Of a stretch of 64,000 bases of DNA, positions 42,291 through 50,792 are shown one piece after another; the stretch's first letter is position 1, and the number at the start of each line of letters is the position of its first letter. Location: assembly GCF_002028425.1 (NCBI RefSeq), contig NZ_CP020042.1, positions 6,857,560-6,921,559 on the forward strand, in the 5' to 3' direction. The position numbers and the translations under genes are program-made. The notes under the pieces were generated by a model. The model saw only the letters and a program-made list of their open reading frames with translations, searched no databases and was not told the DNA's origin. This DNA comes from Streptomyces katrae (GTDB lineage Bacteria; Actinomycetota; Actinomycetes; Streptomycetales; Streptomycetaceae).

Positions 42291-42920
42291 TCAGGTGGCC
42301 GGATGGTCCCCCGGGCCGATGCCCAGGGCCGGCAGCAGGGCCGCGTCGACGAACCGGACCAGGTAGTCGGCGTCCGCGTAGCGGCCCTCCAGCACCGGCC
42401 GGATCCGCAGCACGCCCATCAGCTGAGCCGGCAGGAACTCCACGGCCGGGTGGTCCGCGGTGATCTCGCCCCGTGCCACGGCCCGCGCCACGATGGCGCC
42501 GAAGGCCGCCAGCTCCGGCTCGACCAGCGCCTCGCGCAGCGCGCGCTGGAGCTCCTCGTCGCTGAGCACGGCGTTGCCGAGGGCCTGGGTGAGCCGGGTG
42601 TCGCGCCCGGAGGTGCCGGCCGCGATCCGGGCGGCCTCGCGCAGGTCGTCCGCCAGGTTCCCGGTGTCCACGTCGGCCAGCGTCCGCTCGCCGCGCCGCG
42701 CACGGCCGGCGCGCAGGGCGGCGGCGACCAGCTGGGGCTTGGTCTTCCACTGCCGGTAGAGCGTCGACTTGCCGCAGCAGGCCCGCGCGGCCACGCCCTC
42801 CATGGTGAGGGCTTCGTAGCCGTGCTCGCGCAGCTGGTCCAGGACGGCGTCGTAGAACTCCTGCTCGCGCTCCGGGCTGATCTTGGAGCGGCGCACGGGG
42901 GCCTGCGGCGTCGACGTCAT
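42291..42920 (-). CDS. TetR-family transcriptional repressor
   Basis: The 209-residue protein has an N-terminal TetR helix-turn-helix (YEALTMEGVAARACCGKSTLYRQWKTK) and a helical C-terminal ligand and dimer domain. The motif normally reads A-x-x-S/A-G; here it has ACCGKST, with two adjacent Cys beside the recognition helix that could be redox- or metal-sensitive. ATG at 42920 has GAGGAG upstream. It diverges from the PAP2/DMT genes across two perfect copies of GTATCGATAC, the likely operator. Confidence 0.9.
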   Translation of the reverse strand: MTSTPQAPVRRSKISPEREQEFYDAVLDQLREHGYEALTMEGVAARACCGKSTLYRQWKTKPQLVAAALRAGRARRGERTLADVDTGNLADDLREAARIAAGTSGRDTRLTQALGNAVLSDEELQRALREALVEPELAAFGAIVARAVARGEITADHPAVEFLPAQLMGVLRIRPVLEGRYADADYLVRFVDAALLPALGIGPGDHPAT

Positions 42921-43003
42921 GGGGTGCGGCTCTCCTCGTGAGCTCACGGGCGGTGGGTCGTGCTCCCGAGTGTAAGGCCCCGGGGGCTTATCGCTACACC
43001 ATC

Positions 43004-43030
43004 GTATCGATACGCGAATGTATCGATACA
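43004..43030. promoter_or_regulatory. Double palindrome GTATCGATAC, putative TetR operator
   Basis: GTATCGATAC occurs at 43004-43013 and 43020-43029, 16 bases apart; the second extends to the 12-bp palindrome TGTATCGATACA (43019-43030). Degenerate copies flank it (TTATCGCTACAC, GTGTCGATCG). It is AT-richer than its surroundings and lies between divergent tetR and PAP2 starts. Confidence 0.75.
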
Positions 43031-43095
43031 CTGGCGTGTCGATCGGAATCGGTCCGACCGAAAGCCGCTGCACCCGAAAGAAGTGAGACCGGGGG

Positions 43096-44037
43096 ATGAC
43101 CTCCCACACCACACCCGGCCGGCCACCCGCCCCCGCGGGCGGGGCCCGGCGCCGGCTCATACGCGAGCTGCTGCTCGTCGCGGGCCTGTTCGCCGTGTAC
43201 AAGGCGGGCCGGATGCTCTCGACGGGCCGCACCGATGAGGCCCACCACAACGCCGTCCGGGTCTGGGACGCCGAGCGCGCCCTGCACCTGCCCGGCGAAG
43301 GGGCCGTACAGCGGCTGCTGCTCCACTCGGACGCCGCCGTCCACACCGCGAACACCTACTACGCGGCCGTGCACTTCCCGGCGACCGTGCTGTTCCTGGT
43401 CTGGCTGTACCTGCGCCGCCCGGGGCACTACCTGTGGACCCGGCGGGCGCTCGCCGTGCTCACCGGCGCCGCCCTCGCGCTGCACCTGTCCTTCCCGCTC
43501 GCCCCGCCGCGGATGCTGGAGTCCGCGCACCTGGTGGACACCGGGCAGGTCTACGGGCCCACCGTCTACCGGGCGGCCCCGGCGGCCGACACCATGGCCA
43601 ACCAGTTCGCCGCCATGCCCTCGCTGCACTTCGGCTGGGCGCTGATGCTGGCCCTGGGGATGATCGCCGCGACCCGCTCCCGGTGGCGGGCCCTGTGGCT
43701 GTTGCACCCCCTGGTCACGCTGCTGGTGGTCGTGGGCACCGCCAACCACTACTGGGCCGACGCGATCGTGGCCGCCCTGCTCCTGGGCGCGGCCCTCCTG
43801 GTCATCCCGCGCCCGGCGGCCCGGACGGACGCCGCCGCCGACGCGGTACGGAGCCTCCCGCACCCCCGCCGGACGGCCGCCCCGGCCGCCCCCTCGCCGG
43901 GGGACGCACCCGCCGCCGGGGCAGCCGCGCCGACGGCGCCGCACCCCGCGGCTCCCGCCTCCGTGCCGGCCGGGCGGGGCGCCGGGGAGCCGGACCCCGC
44001 CGCGACCCTGCCCGTCCCCGCCGGAGGCGAGCGGTGA
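43096..44037 (+). CDS. PAP2-family phosphatase/transferase membrane protein
   Basis: The 313-residue protein has six predicted membrane helices and the PAP2 motifs of the AUR1/inositol-phosphotransferase branch: PLAPPRML, AMPSLHFGWALML (C2, SLH) and ANHYWADAIVA (C3, with the catalytic His and Asp). About 70 C-terminal residues form a Pro/Ala-rich cytoplasmic tail. It probably removes or transfers a phosphate-linked lipid headgroup. The next gene overlaps by GTGA. TetR control is inferred from the operator upstream. Confidence 0.85.
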   Translation: MTSHTTPGRPPAPAGGARRRLIRELLLVAGLFAVYKAGRMLSTGRTDEAHHNAVRVWDAERALHLPGEGAVQRLLLHSDAAVHTANTYYAAVHFPATVLFLVWLYLRRPGHYLWTRRALAVLTGAALALHLSFPLAPPRMLESAHLVDTGQVYGPTVYRAAPAADTMANQFAAMPSLHFGWALMLALGMIAATRSRWRALWLLHPLVTLLVVVGTANHYWADAIVAALLLGAALLVIPRPAARTDAAADAVRSLPHPRRTAAPAAPSPGDAPAAGAAAPTAPHPAAPASVPAGRGAGEPDPAATLPVPAGGER

Positions 44038-44903
44038 ACGCCACCCTGCTCGCCGTCGCGCTCTGCCTCGCCTCGGCCGTCACGTACGCGGCCGCCGCCG
44101 TCGCCCAGGAACGGCTCGCCCGCCGGGCCGTCGCCCGCTCCGCCCGCGACCTCCTCGGCAACGGCGCCTGGTGGTGGTCGGCCGGACTGAACGCCGCCGC
44201 CGCCCTGCTGCACGCCGCCGCCCTGCGCTACGGCCCGCTCACCCTGGTCCAGCCCCTCGGCGCGCTCACCCTCGTCGCCGCCGTCCCGCTCGGGGCGCGC
44301 GGCGCCGGCCGGCGGGTCGCCGCCACCGAGTGGCGGGGCACCCTGGCCACCGTCGCCGGGCTCGGCCTGCTGCTGCTCCCCGCCTCCGGCCCGGCCCCCG
44401 ACGACACCCTGAGCGTCGCCGAGGCCCTCACCGTCTCCGGCGCCACCCTGGCCGTGATCGCGCTGCTCACCGCCCGCAAGGACCCCGGCCCCGGCCTGCG
44501 GCACGCCACCGCCTCCGGGCTGGCCTCCGCCGTCGCCTCCGCCCTGACCCAGACCGTCGCCGTCGCGGGCGGCCGCGGCGGCTCCCTGCTCAGCGTCCGG
44601 GTGGTCACCGTCGCGCTGCTCGTCGTGGTCTTCGCGGTCGGCGGGATGCTGCTCTCGCAGCGGGCCTACCGGGGCGGCCTCGGCGCCCCGCTCGCCGTGG
44701 TCAACCTCTCCAACCCGCTCGCCGCCGCCGTCATCGGCATGGTCCTGCTCGGCGAACGCCTCCAGGGCGGAGCCCTCGGCATCGTGCTCGCCGTCGCCGG
44801 AGCCCTCGCCGCCGCCCGGGGCGTCCTGCTGCTGACCCGGACGGCGCCCGGAGCCCGGACCGGCGAAAACCACCCCGTGCCGGCCGGGCATGTGGCAGCC
44901 TGA
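44034..44903 (+). CDS. DMT-superfamily multidrug/metabolite transporter-like protein
   Basis: The 289-residue protein has nine to ten predicted membrane helices in two repeats. LRYGPLTLVQPLGALTLVAAVPLG and VNLSNPLAAAVIGMVLLGERL are the two family blocks, the latter typical of EamA-like or NIPA-like proteins. GTG at 44034 overlaps the PAP2 stop. Translational coupling suggests a shared role, possibly lipid or cell-envelope metabolism. The substrate is unknown. Confidence 0.8.
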   Translation: MNATLLAVALCLASAVTYAAAAVAQERLARRAVARSARDLLGNGAWWWSAGLNAAAALLHAAALRYGPLTLVQPLGALTLVAAVPLGARGAGRRVAATEWRGTLATVAGLGLLLLPASGPAPDDTLSVAEALTVSGATLAVIALLTARKDPGPGLRHATASGLASAVASALTQTVAVAGGRGGSLLSVRVVTVALLVVVFAVGGMLLSQRAYRGGLGAPLAVVNLSNPLAAAVIGMVLLGERLQGGALGIVLAVAGALAAARGVLLLTRTAPGARTGENHPVPAGHVAA

Positions 44904-44907
44904 CGCC

Positions 44908-45204
44908 ATGGCCGACCGTTCGTACCTCTCCCTGTGGTCCCGGGACTCCGTGCTGTCCATCGGTTCGGTGGGTTCGGTGCTCTCCGTCGGCTCGGTGGGC
45001 AGCGTGCTCTCCGCCGGCTCCCTCGGCTCCGCCCTCTCCGTGGGCTCGGCGGCCTCCTGGCTGAGCGCGGGCTCCGCCTTCTCGGCCCGCTCCGTCTTCT
45101 CCCTCTTCTCCTACCGCTCCCGGGGCGGCCTCGCGGTGGCCGCAGTCGGCGCCGTGACGGCCGCCGCCCTGGCCACCGGCCTGCTGCGGACCCGCCGCGG
45201 CTGA
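44908..45204 (+). CDS. Small Ser/Gly/Val nonapeptide-repeat protein with membrane helix
   Basis: The 98-residue protein begins MADRSYLSLWSRDSVLS and then repeats a nine-residue unit, GSVGSVLSV (variants GSLGSALSV, GSAASWLSA, GSAFSARSV), about five times to residue 68. A membrane helix (GGLAVAAVGAVTAAALATGLL) and an RTRRG tail follow. No family is recognised. The Ser every third position suggests a beta-helical or stacked fold. The gene starts 4 bases after the DMT stop, so it belongs to the same operon. Confidence 0.7.
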   Translation: MADRSYLSLWSRDSVLSIGSVGSVLSVGSVGSVLSAGSLGSALSVGSAASWLSAGSAFSARSVFSLFSYRSRGGLAVAAVGAVTAAALATGLLRTRRG

Positions 45205-45273
45205 GAACCGCCGGGCCTGCGCCTGCGTCCTCCCCACCGTAGAGACGCGGACCAACGAGCGGAGTGAACGACC

Positions 45274-45540
45274 ATGGGCATCATCGGCTGGATCGTCCTG
45301 GGCCTGCTGGCCGGAGGCATCGCCAAGATCCTGCTGCCCGGCCGGGACCCCGGCGGCCTCATCGGAACCACCCTCATCGGCGTCGCGGGCGCCTTCACAG
45401 GCGGCTGGCTCTCCGCCAAGTTCCTGGACCGCCCCATCCAGAACCACTTCTTCGACCTCGCCACCTGGGGCTCCGCCATCGCGGGCTCCCTCGTCCTGCT
45501 CATCGGCTACCGCATCCTCTTCGGCAACTCCCGCGACTGA
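45274..45540 (+). CDS. GlsB/YeaQ/YmgE family stress-response membrane protein
   Basis: The 88-residue protein has three membrane helices and the family signature: IIGWIVLGLLAGGIAKILLPGRDPGGLI, then TTLIGVAGAFTGGWL and a C-terminal helix GSLVLLIGYRILFG. These proteins (also called transglycosylase-associated) are induced under envelope or general stress in many bacteria. CGGAG lies upstream of the ATG. The stop is 3 bases from the convergent DUF2182 stop. Confidence 0.88.
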   Translation: MGIIGWIVLGLLAGGIAKILLPGRDPGGLIGTTLIGVAGAFTGGWLSAKFLDRPIQNHFFDLATWGSAIAGSLVLLIGYRILFGNSRD

Positions 45541-45543
45541 CGG

Positions 45544-46317
45544 TCACATGGGCATGCCCGGCGCCATGTGCAGCCCCGGGACCAGGCCCGGATGCCAGGG
45601 GACGAAACAGGCGTAGCCGATCAGGGCCACGCCGAGCACCAGGCTGAAGGCCTTGCCGTGGCGCCAGACCTTCTCCAGGAAGACGGCGCCGGCCAGAGCG
45701 GCCATCCACGCCAGGTTCATCACGCCGACCGCGACCAGGACGACCATCAGGCCCCAGCAGCAGCCGACGCAGTAGCCGCCGTGGCAGAAGCCCACCCGCA
45801 GGTCGCGCAGCCGCCCCGAGCGGTTGCCGAAGTGCAGGAGGAAGCCGAGGGGCGAGCGGCAGTGGCTCAGGCAGCGGTCCTTGAGCGGGGTCACCTGGTA
45901 CAGCCCGGCCCCGGCCAGCACCAGGGCGCCGGCCCACGGCGCGGCGTCCGGCGCCCGGGCCGCGAGTTCGCCGCCCGCCCAGGCCGCGCCGAAGGCGACC
46001 AGGCCGAAGGCCTCCCAGGCGCAGAGGTATCCGAGGACCAGGCCGGTACTGCGGGCCGCGCGTACCCAGCCCGTCGAGCGGGCGCGCAGCGTCCGCAGGT
46101 ACAGCGAGACGAACGGGGCGACCGCGGGCAGCATCATCGCGGCCATCATCAGCCCCCACAGGACCAGGAATCCCCACAGGCCCCGCCCCATCGTGCCCGG
46201 TCCGGGCGTCATGCCGGACGCACCGCGGACCGTCAGCAGCCAGGCCAATGCCGCGGCCGCCAGCAAGGACGCCCAGCTCGCCGGGGCGACGGCCCGCCGA
46301 GTGAGCGGTGTCGCCAT
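45544..46317 (-). CDS. DUF2182 predicted metal-binding membrane protein
   Basis: The 257-residue protein has seven predicted membrane helices and conserved DUF2182 blocks: WGLMMAAMMLPAVAPFVSLYLR, YQVTPLKDRCLSHCRSPLGF (paired Cys), FCHGGYCVGCCWGLM (Cys/His cluster) and VWRHGKAF. The Cys/His pairs are likely metal ligands on one membrane face. The ATG directly follows the DUF1326 stop, so the two proteins are made from one message and probably act together, perhaps in copper or other metal handling. The function is not established. Confidence 0.85.
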   Translation of the reverse strand: MATPLTRRAVAPASWASLLAAAALAWLLTVRGASGMTPGPGTMGRGLWGFLVLWGLMMAAMMLPAVAPFVSLYLRTLRARSTGWVRAARSTGLVLGYLCAWEAFGLVAFGAAWAGGELAARAPDAAPWAGALVLAGAGLYQVTPLKDRCLSHCRSPLGFLLHFGNRSGRLRDLRVGFCHGGYCVGCCWGLMVVLVAVGVMNLAWMAALAGAVFLEKVWRHGKAFSLVLGVALIGYACFVPWHPGLVPGLHMAPGMPM

Positions 46318-46923
46318 TCAGGCCGCCCAGGAGAACGGTGCCGAGAAGGCGTTCTTCCCTTCGTTCCCGAACGAGAGGCCGAAGGCGTCCACCCGCGACC
46401 TGGTCGCGACCCCGGCCGCGAGGGTGTCCGCCGGGAATCCCACCCCGCTGACCCTGACGCCCTTGCCGGTCGCGTCCAGAGGAGAGACGAAGTCCTCGAC
46501 CTCCATGTCGATCGCGTCGCCGATCCTCACCCGGTGGCGCCGGCCGTCATCGACGTATTCGATCCTGGCGGACTCCATCCCGAGCATCTCGCCGACCAGC
46601 GGGCTGAGACCCTCCATCGGGCCGCCCCGCTGACCGGAGAAGACCGCCCCGAGCGCCTCCGCCTGCTCCGGCGAGGCCGCCTCGTCCATGAACATGCCCA
46701 TCCGCCAGCCGCCCTCGCTCATGAGCTGCGGGGTGTCGGCCACGACGGCGACCGTCAGGCCGTTGACGGCGACGTCGTCGACCTGGCCGGAATCGATGTG
46801 GAAGGCCAGGACCACCCGGCAGCGGTCGGAGTCCGCCGGAGCCGTGAGGCCGGAGGTGGAGCAGGGGCACACCATGTCGCAACTGCAGTTCTCGAAATAC
46901 GTCCCCTCGATTTGCCATGCCAT
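46318..46923 (-). CDS. DUF1326 protein
   Basis: The 201-residue protein begins [21 protein letters not shown], the hallmark of DUF1326, with a CxC...CxC cluster likely to bind metal. A beta-rich domain follows ([46 protein letters not shown]). ATG at 46923 has AGGAAGGAG upstream. It is the first gene of the DUF1326-DUF2182 pair, found together in many genomes. Its promoter occupies the place where the start of the truncated rraA should be. Confidence 0.85.
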   Translation of the reverse strand: MAWQIEGTYFENCSCDMVCPCSTSGLTAPADSDRCRVVLAFHIDSGQVDDVAVNGLTVAVVADTPQLMSEGGWRMGMFMDEAASPEQAEALGAVFSGQRGGPMEGLSPLVGEMLGMESARIEYVDDGRRHRVRIGDAIDMEVEDFVSPLDATGKGVRVSGVGFPADTLAAGVATRSRVDAFGLSFGNEGKNAFSAPFSWAA

Positions 46924-46972
46924 CGGAAGCTCCTTCCTGAGGCATACCACTGAGATCCATTGTCCGCTCACG

Positions 46973-47317
46973 GCAGACACCCGGCAACGCCGGGCCTCCC
47001 ACACCCCCGGCGAAGGCGCCGTCCTCGTCATCGACGGCGGCGGCTCGCTGCGCACCGCCCTCGTCGGCGACCTCATCGCCGGCGCAGCGGAGCGCTCCGG
47101 CCGGGCCGGACTGATCGTCAACGGCGCGGTCCGCGACAGCGTGGCGCTGGGCGGGCTCGACCTCGGCGTCCAGGCGCTCGGCACCTGCCCCCGCAAGAGC
47201 GGCAAGACCGGTGCGGGCGCCGTGGACGAGCCCGTCACCATCGGCGGGGTCACCTTCCGCCCCGGCGACACCGTGTACGCGGACGAGGACGGCGTCGCGG
47301 TCCTGCCCGCCGGCTGA
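46973..47317 (+). pseudogene. 5'-truncated rraA-type gene (RraA/HMG aldolase family)
   Basis: The frame encodes [76 protein letters not shown] and then [20 protein letters not shown]. That is the C-terminal two thirds of an RraA-family protein (regulator of RNase E or HMG/CHA aldolase), complete to its stop. The first 50 or so residues are missing: the region upstream belongs to the DUF1326 promoter and no in-frame start with a ribosome site is seen. The active-site Arg of the IVNGAVRD block is intact, so decay is recent. An insertion of the DUF pair may have cut the gene. Confidence 0.75.
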
Positions 47318-47400
47318 CCCGCCCCTGGGGGCGAGATCGCGCCAGGACCGGACCACGGGCCCTGGCGGCCGGGACGGGTGAGCCGCTTCACTGCGGGCCC

Positions 47401-49032
47401 ATGAGACGACACAGGATCATGGCCCTGCTCGGCGCGCTCACCCTCGCCGCAGGCACCCTGGCCGCGGCCGCGGGACCCGCGGGCGCCACTCCGGCGGCGG
47501 CCGCGGACACCCCGCCCGCCGAGTTCGGCACCGACTGGCACGACCCCCTCACCGCCGCCCCGCCCGTCGAACACCCCGCCACCACCTCCTGCCGGGTGAC
47601 CCTCGCCGAGGCCCAGTTCCGCGACTTCACCCCCTACCGGGGCGACTACACCCCGCCCGCGGGCTGCGGCCGCGCCGACTGGGCCAAGGTGGTGCTGCGC
47701 CTCGACGGCAAGGTCAAGGGCCGCCAGTACGACCGCCTCGGCCACCTCACCGTCGGAGGCGTGGAGGTCCTGAGCACCTCCACCCCCGAACCCTCGCCCG
47801 AGGGCATCGAGTGGTCCGTGGAGAAGGACGTCACCCGCTACCGCGATACCCTCAGCCGCCCGCAGCCCGTCGAGATGCTGATCGGCAACGTCGTGGACGA
47901 CACCTACACCGGGGTCATCGACGTCAAGGTCACCCTCACCTTCTACGCAGCCGAGGGCCGCACCCGCCCGGCCGCCGCCCCCGACCGCGTCCTCCCGCTC
48001 ACCACCCCGGCCGTCACCACCCCGCGCAACACCGAACGGGTCCTCGCCGAGGTCTACGCCACCGGCTCCGGCGGCGGCTGCGAGGAGTACTGGTACATGA
48101 CCGTCCCCGACGCGGCCCCCTACTCCTGCAAGGCCGCCGACGGCCCCTACCGCGAGGTCCGCGTCTCCGTCGACGGACAGCTCGCCGGGCTGGCCGCCCC
48201 CTTCCCGACCGTCTGGACCGGCGGCTGGTCCAACCCCTTCCTCTGGTACGTCACCCCCGGCCCGCGCGCCTTCGACGTCCAGCCGGCCGTCTACGACCTC
48301 ACCCCCTACGCCGCCCTCCTCGACGACGGCCGCCCCCACCGCATCGAGGTGGCCGTCGCCGGGGTCCCGGCCGGCCAGAGCGGCTGGAGCACCCCCGCCA
48401 ACCTGCTGCTGTGGCAGGACCGGGGCCGCGAGGTGGTCACCGGCGCCCTGACCCGCCACGAGGAGGCGGCCCCCACCGGTTCCTCCCGCTGGACGCCCGC
48501 CACCCCCGGCGGCGAACACCGCCTGGACACCGACGGCGCCCACCGCCTCACCACCGCCGGATACCTCGACACCTCCCACGGCCGCGTCACCACCACCGTC
48601 ACCCGGGCCGTGCGGGCCACCTCCGTCCACCGCTGGACCGACGGCGAGAACCGCGACGCCCTCACCGCCTCCTGGAACGACGAGGAGAGCGTCACCCGGG
48701 GCGCCACCACCACCCGCACCACCCGCGTCTACACCATGGACGGCGAGACCACCCTCGGCGCCGGCGACCGGCTGCGCACCGTCTTGTCACTGGGCGACCG
48801 CGCCGACACCGTCACCCTGCGCGGCGGCCGGCAGACCGGCCGGACCCGCCTGGACGACCGGTACACGGGCGACGCCTCGTACACCGCCAACGTCCCGCGC
48901 GACCAGCGCCACGCCGTCGGCACCACCACCGCCCGCTACCAGCTGTACGGGACCGCAACAGCAGGCGGCTGTTACGACCGGACGGTGTCCACCGCGCAGG
49001 GCGCCCTGACGGCGGACCGCCGCCGCTGCTGA
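47401..49032 (+). CDS. Secreted peptide-N4-asparagine amidase A-like protein (PNGase A family)
   Basis: The 543-residue protein has a signal peptide (RIMALLGALTLAAGTLAAAAG) and two beta-rich halves. Family-like blocks include WAKVVLRLDGKVKGRQYDRLG, VEVLSTSTPEPSPEGIEWSV, VTRYRDTLSRPQPVEMLIGN, GGCEEYWYMTVP and GGWSNPFLWYV. These recall plant and fungal PNGase A, which removes whole N-glycans from glycopeptides. Six Cys residues suggest disulfides. No sequencing-independent proof of activity is possible here. With GH101 and GH20 in the window it fits a glycoprotein-foraging set. Confidence 0.75.
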   Translation: MRRHRIMALLGALTLAAGTLAAAAGPAGATPAAAADTPPAEFGTDWHDPLTAAPPVEHPATTSCRVTLAEAQFRDFTPYRGDYTPPAGCGRADWAKVVLRLDGKVKGRQYDRLGHLTVGGVEVLSTSTPEPSPEGIEWSVEKDVTRYRDTLSRPQPVEMLIGNVVDDTYTGVIDVKVTLTFYAAEGRTRPAAAPDRVLPLTTPAVTTPRNTERVLAEVYATGSGGGCEEYWYMTVPDAAPYSCKAADGPYREVRVSVDGQLAGLAAPFPTVWTGGWSNPFLWYVTPGPRAFDVQPAVYDLTPYAALLDDGRPHRIEVAVAGVPAGQSGWSTPANLLLWQDRGREVVTGALTRHEEAAPTGSSRWTPATPGGEHRLDTDGAHRLTTAGYLDTSHGRVTTTVTRAVRATSVHRWTDGENRDALTASWNDEESVTRGATTTRTTRVYTMDGETTLGAGDRLRTVLSLGDRADTVTLRGGRQTGRTRLDDRYTGDASYTANVPRDQRHAVGTTTARYQLYGTATAGGCYDRTVSTAQGALTADRRRC

Positions 49033-49059
49033 CACAGGCGCCCTCTACGATGACCGGCC

Positions 49060-50733
49060 ATGGACACGAGTGAGGCCGGCAGACGGCTGGTCGACGGCCG
49101 TTTCGAACTGATCGCACCCCTGGGCGCCGGAGGCATGGGAACGGTGTGGCGCGCCCGCGACATCGCCCTGCACCGTGAGGTCGCCCTCAAGGAGGTGCGC
49201 CCGCCGGACCCGGCCTCCGAGGCCGCCAACCCCGGGCTCTCCGCCGAGATGCGCGAACGCGCCGTGCGCGAGGCCCGGGCCCTGGCCCGCCTCGCGCACC
49301 CCGGCGTGGTGACGATCCACCACATCGTGGAGCCCGCGCCCGGCACCGACGGCCACCCGTGGATCGTGATGGAGCTGGTCAAGGGCGGCTCCCTGCACGA
49401 CCGGCTGGCCGAAGGCCCCCTGCCCGTCGCCGACGTGCTGCGGCTCGGGCTCGACGTGCTGTCGGCGCTGCGCGCCGCGCACGCCGAAGGGGTCCTGCAC
49501 CGGGACGTGAAACCGGCCAACGTGCTGCTGCGGCCCGACGGAGCCGCCGTGCTCACCGACTTCGGCATCGCCGCGCTGGGCGGGGCCACCGCCCTCACCT
49601 CCACCGGCGTCCTGATCGGCTCGCCCGAGTACATCGCCCCCGAACGGGCCCGGGGCGAGGAGGGGCTGGCCGCCTCCGACCTCTGGTCGCTGGGCATGAT
49701 GCTGTACGTGGCCGCCGAGGGCACCCACCCGCTGCGCCGGGCCACCAGCCTCGCCACCGTCGTCGCCGTCCTCGACGAACCGATCCCGGCCCCGGTGCGC
49801 TCCGGCCCGCTGGGCCCCGTACTGGAACGGCTGCTCGTCCGGGACCCGGCCGTACGGCCCGACGGCGCCGCACTGGAAGCCCTGCTCCGCGCCGCGAGCA
49901 CCGCTCTCACCACCGGCGGGACCCCGGGCGCCCCCGTCGCCCCGGCGGTCCCGCCCGCGTACGCACCCGCGCCCCCGGCGTCCGGCACCCGGCCCTTCGC
50001 CCCCGGCGGCGGCTCCCCGTACGACGCCACGGCCCCCGTCACCCCGCCCCGCGGCCGCCTCCGGCCGGTCCTGATCGGCGCCCTCCTCGCCGTGACCCTC
50101 ACCGGCGGCGCCATCGGCCTCGTCCAGGCCCTCCCCGACGGCGGTTCCGGCTCGGCCGGCACGAACGCCAAGGGCCCCACCACCACCGCCCCCGCCACGA
50201 CCGGCGGCGCGACCCCCGCCTCCGGCGGCCGGGCCACCCCGGCCGCCCTCCCGTCGCCACAGCAGAACGGCCCCGCCGGCGAGGCCAAGGGCAGCATGCT
50301 CACCCCGGACCGGGTCCGCACCGCCCTCGCGGCGTTCAAGCAGCTGTCCGGCACCACCACCTTCGTGGAGATGACCGTCTACGAGGGGTACGTGCTCGCC
50401 TCCATCCCCACCGCCGACGACGCCGGGACCTACGACCGCTACGAATACCGCGACGGCCGGGCCACGCGGACGGGCCCCGGCGGCCGGATCGACGGCGACA
50501 AGCCGCTCATCGACATGGCGGCCGTGAACTGGGACGCCCTGCCCGGCCTCCTCGACAAGGCCCGGCAGGAACTCGGCGTGACCAAGCCGACCTCCCGCTA
50601 CGTCATCGTCGAACCCTGGCTCTTCGACACCGGCGCCACCTCCGTGCGGCCCTACCTCAGCGACGAGTACGGCCGGGGCGGCTACCTGTACGCCGACGCC
50701 CAGGGCAACGTCAAGAAGGTCTACCGCTCCTGA
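49060..50733 (+). CDS. Membrane serine/threonine protein kinase (PknB-like)
   Basis: The 557-residue protein has a Hanks-type kinase domain (about 14-270) with glycine loop LGAGGMG at 21-27, catalytic HRDVKPAN (Asp149), DFG in LTDFGIAALGG, and GSPEYIAPERARG (activation segment). A Pro/Ala-rich juxtamembrane stretch (about 285-335) follows, then one membrane helix near 340-362 and a C-terminal extracellular domain of about 140 residues (LDKARQELGVTKPTSRYVIVEPWLF). No PASTA repeats are present. A TACGAT hexamer lies 8 bases before the ATG, so the message may be leaderless. The extracellular ligand is not known. Confidence 0.9.
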   Translation: MDTSEAGRRLVDGRFELIAPLGAGGMGTVWRARDIALHREVALKEVRPPDPASEAANPGLSAEMRERAVREARALARLAHPGVVTIHHIVEPAPGTDGHPWIVMELVKGGSLHDRLAEGPLPVADVLRLGLDVLSALRAAHAEGVLHRDVKPANVLLRPDGAAVLTDFGIAALGGATALTSTGVLIGSPEYIAPERARGEEGLAASDLWSLGMMLYVAAEGTHPLRRATSLATVVAVLDEPIPAPVRSGPLGPVLERLLVRDPAVRPDGAALEALLRAASTALTTGGTPGAPVAPAVPPAYAPAPPASGTRPFAPGGGSPYDATAPVTPPRGRLRPVLIGALLAVTLTGGAIGLVQALPDGGSGSAGTNAKGPTTTAPATTGGATPASGGRATPAALPSPQQNGPAGEAKGSMLTPDRVRTALAAFKQLSGTTTFVEMTVYEGYVLASIPTADDAGTYDRYEYRDGRATRTGPGGRIDGDKPLIDMAAVNWDALPGLLDKARQELGVTKPTSRYVIVEPWLFDTGATSVRPYLSDEYGRGGYLYADAQGNVKKVYRS

Positions 50734-50792
50734 CATCGTGTCCCCGTACCACCTCACCCGGTACGCGGACGGTCCAAGGGAGCACGCACACC

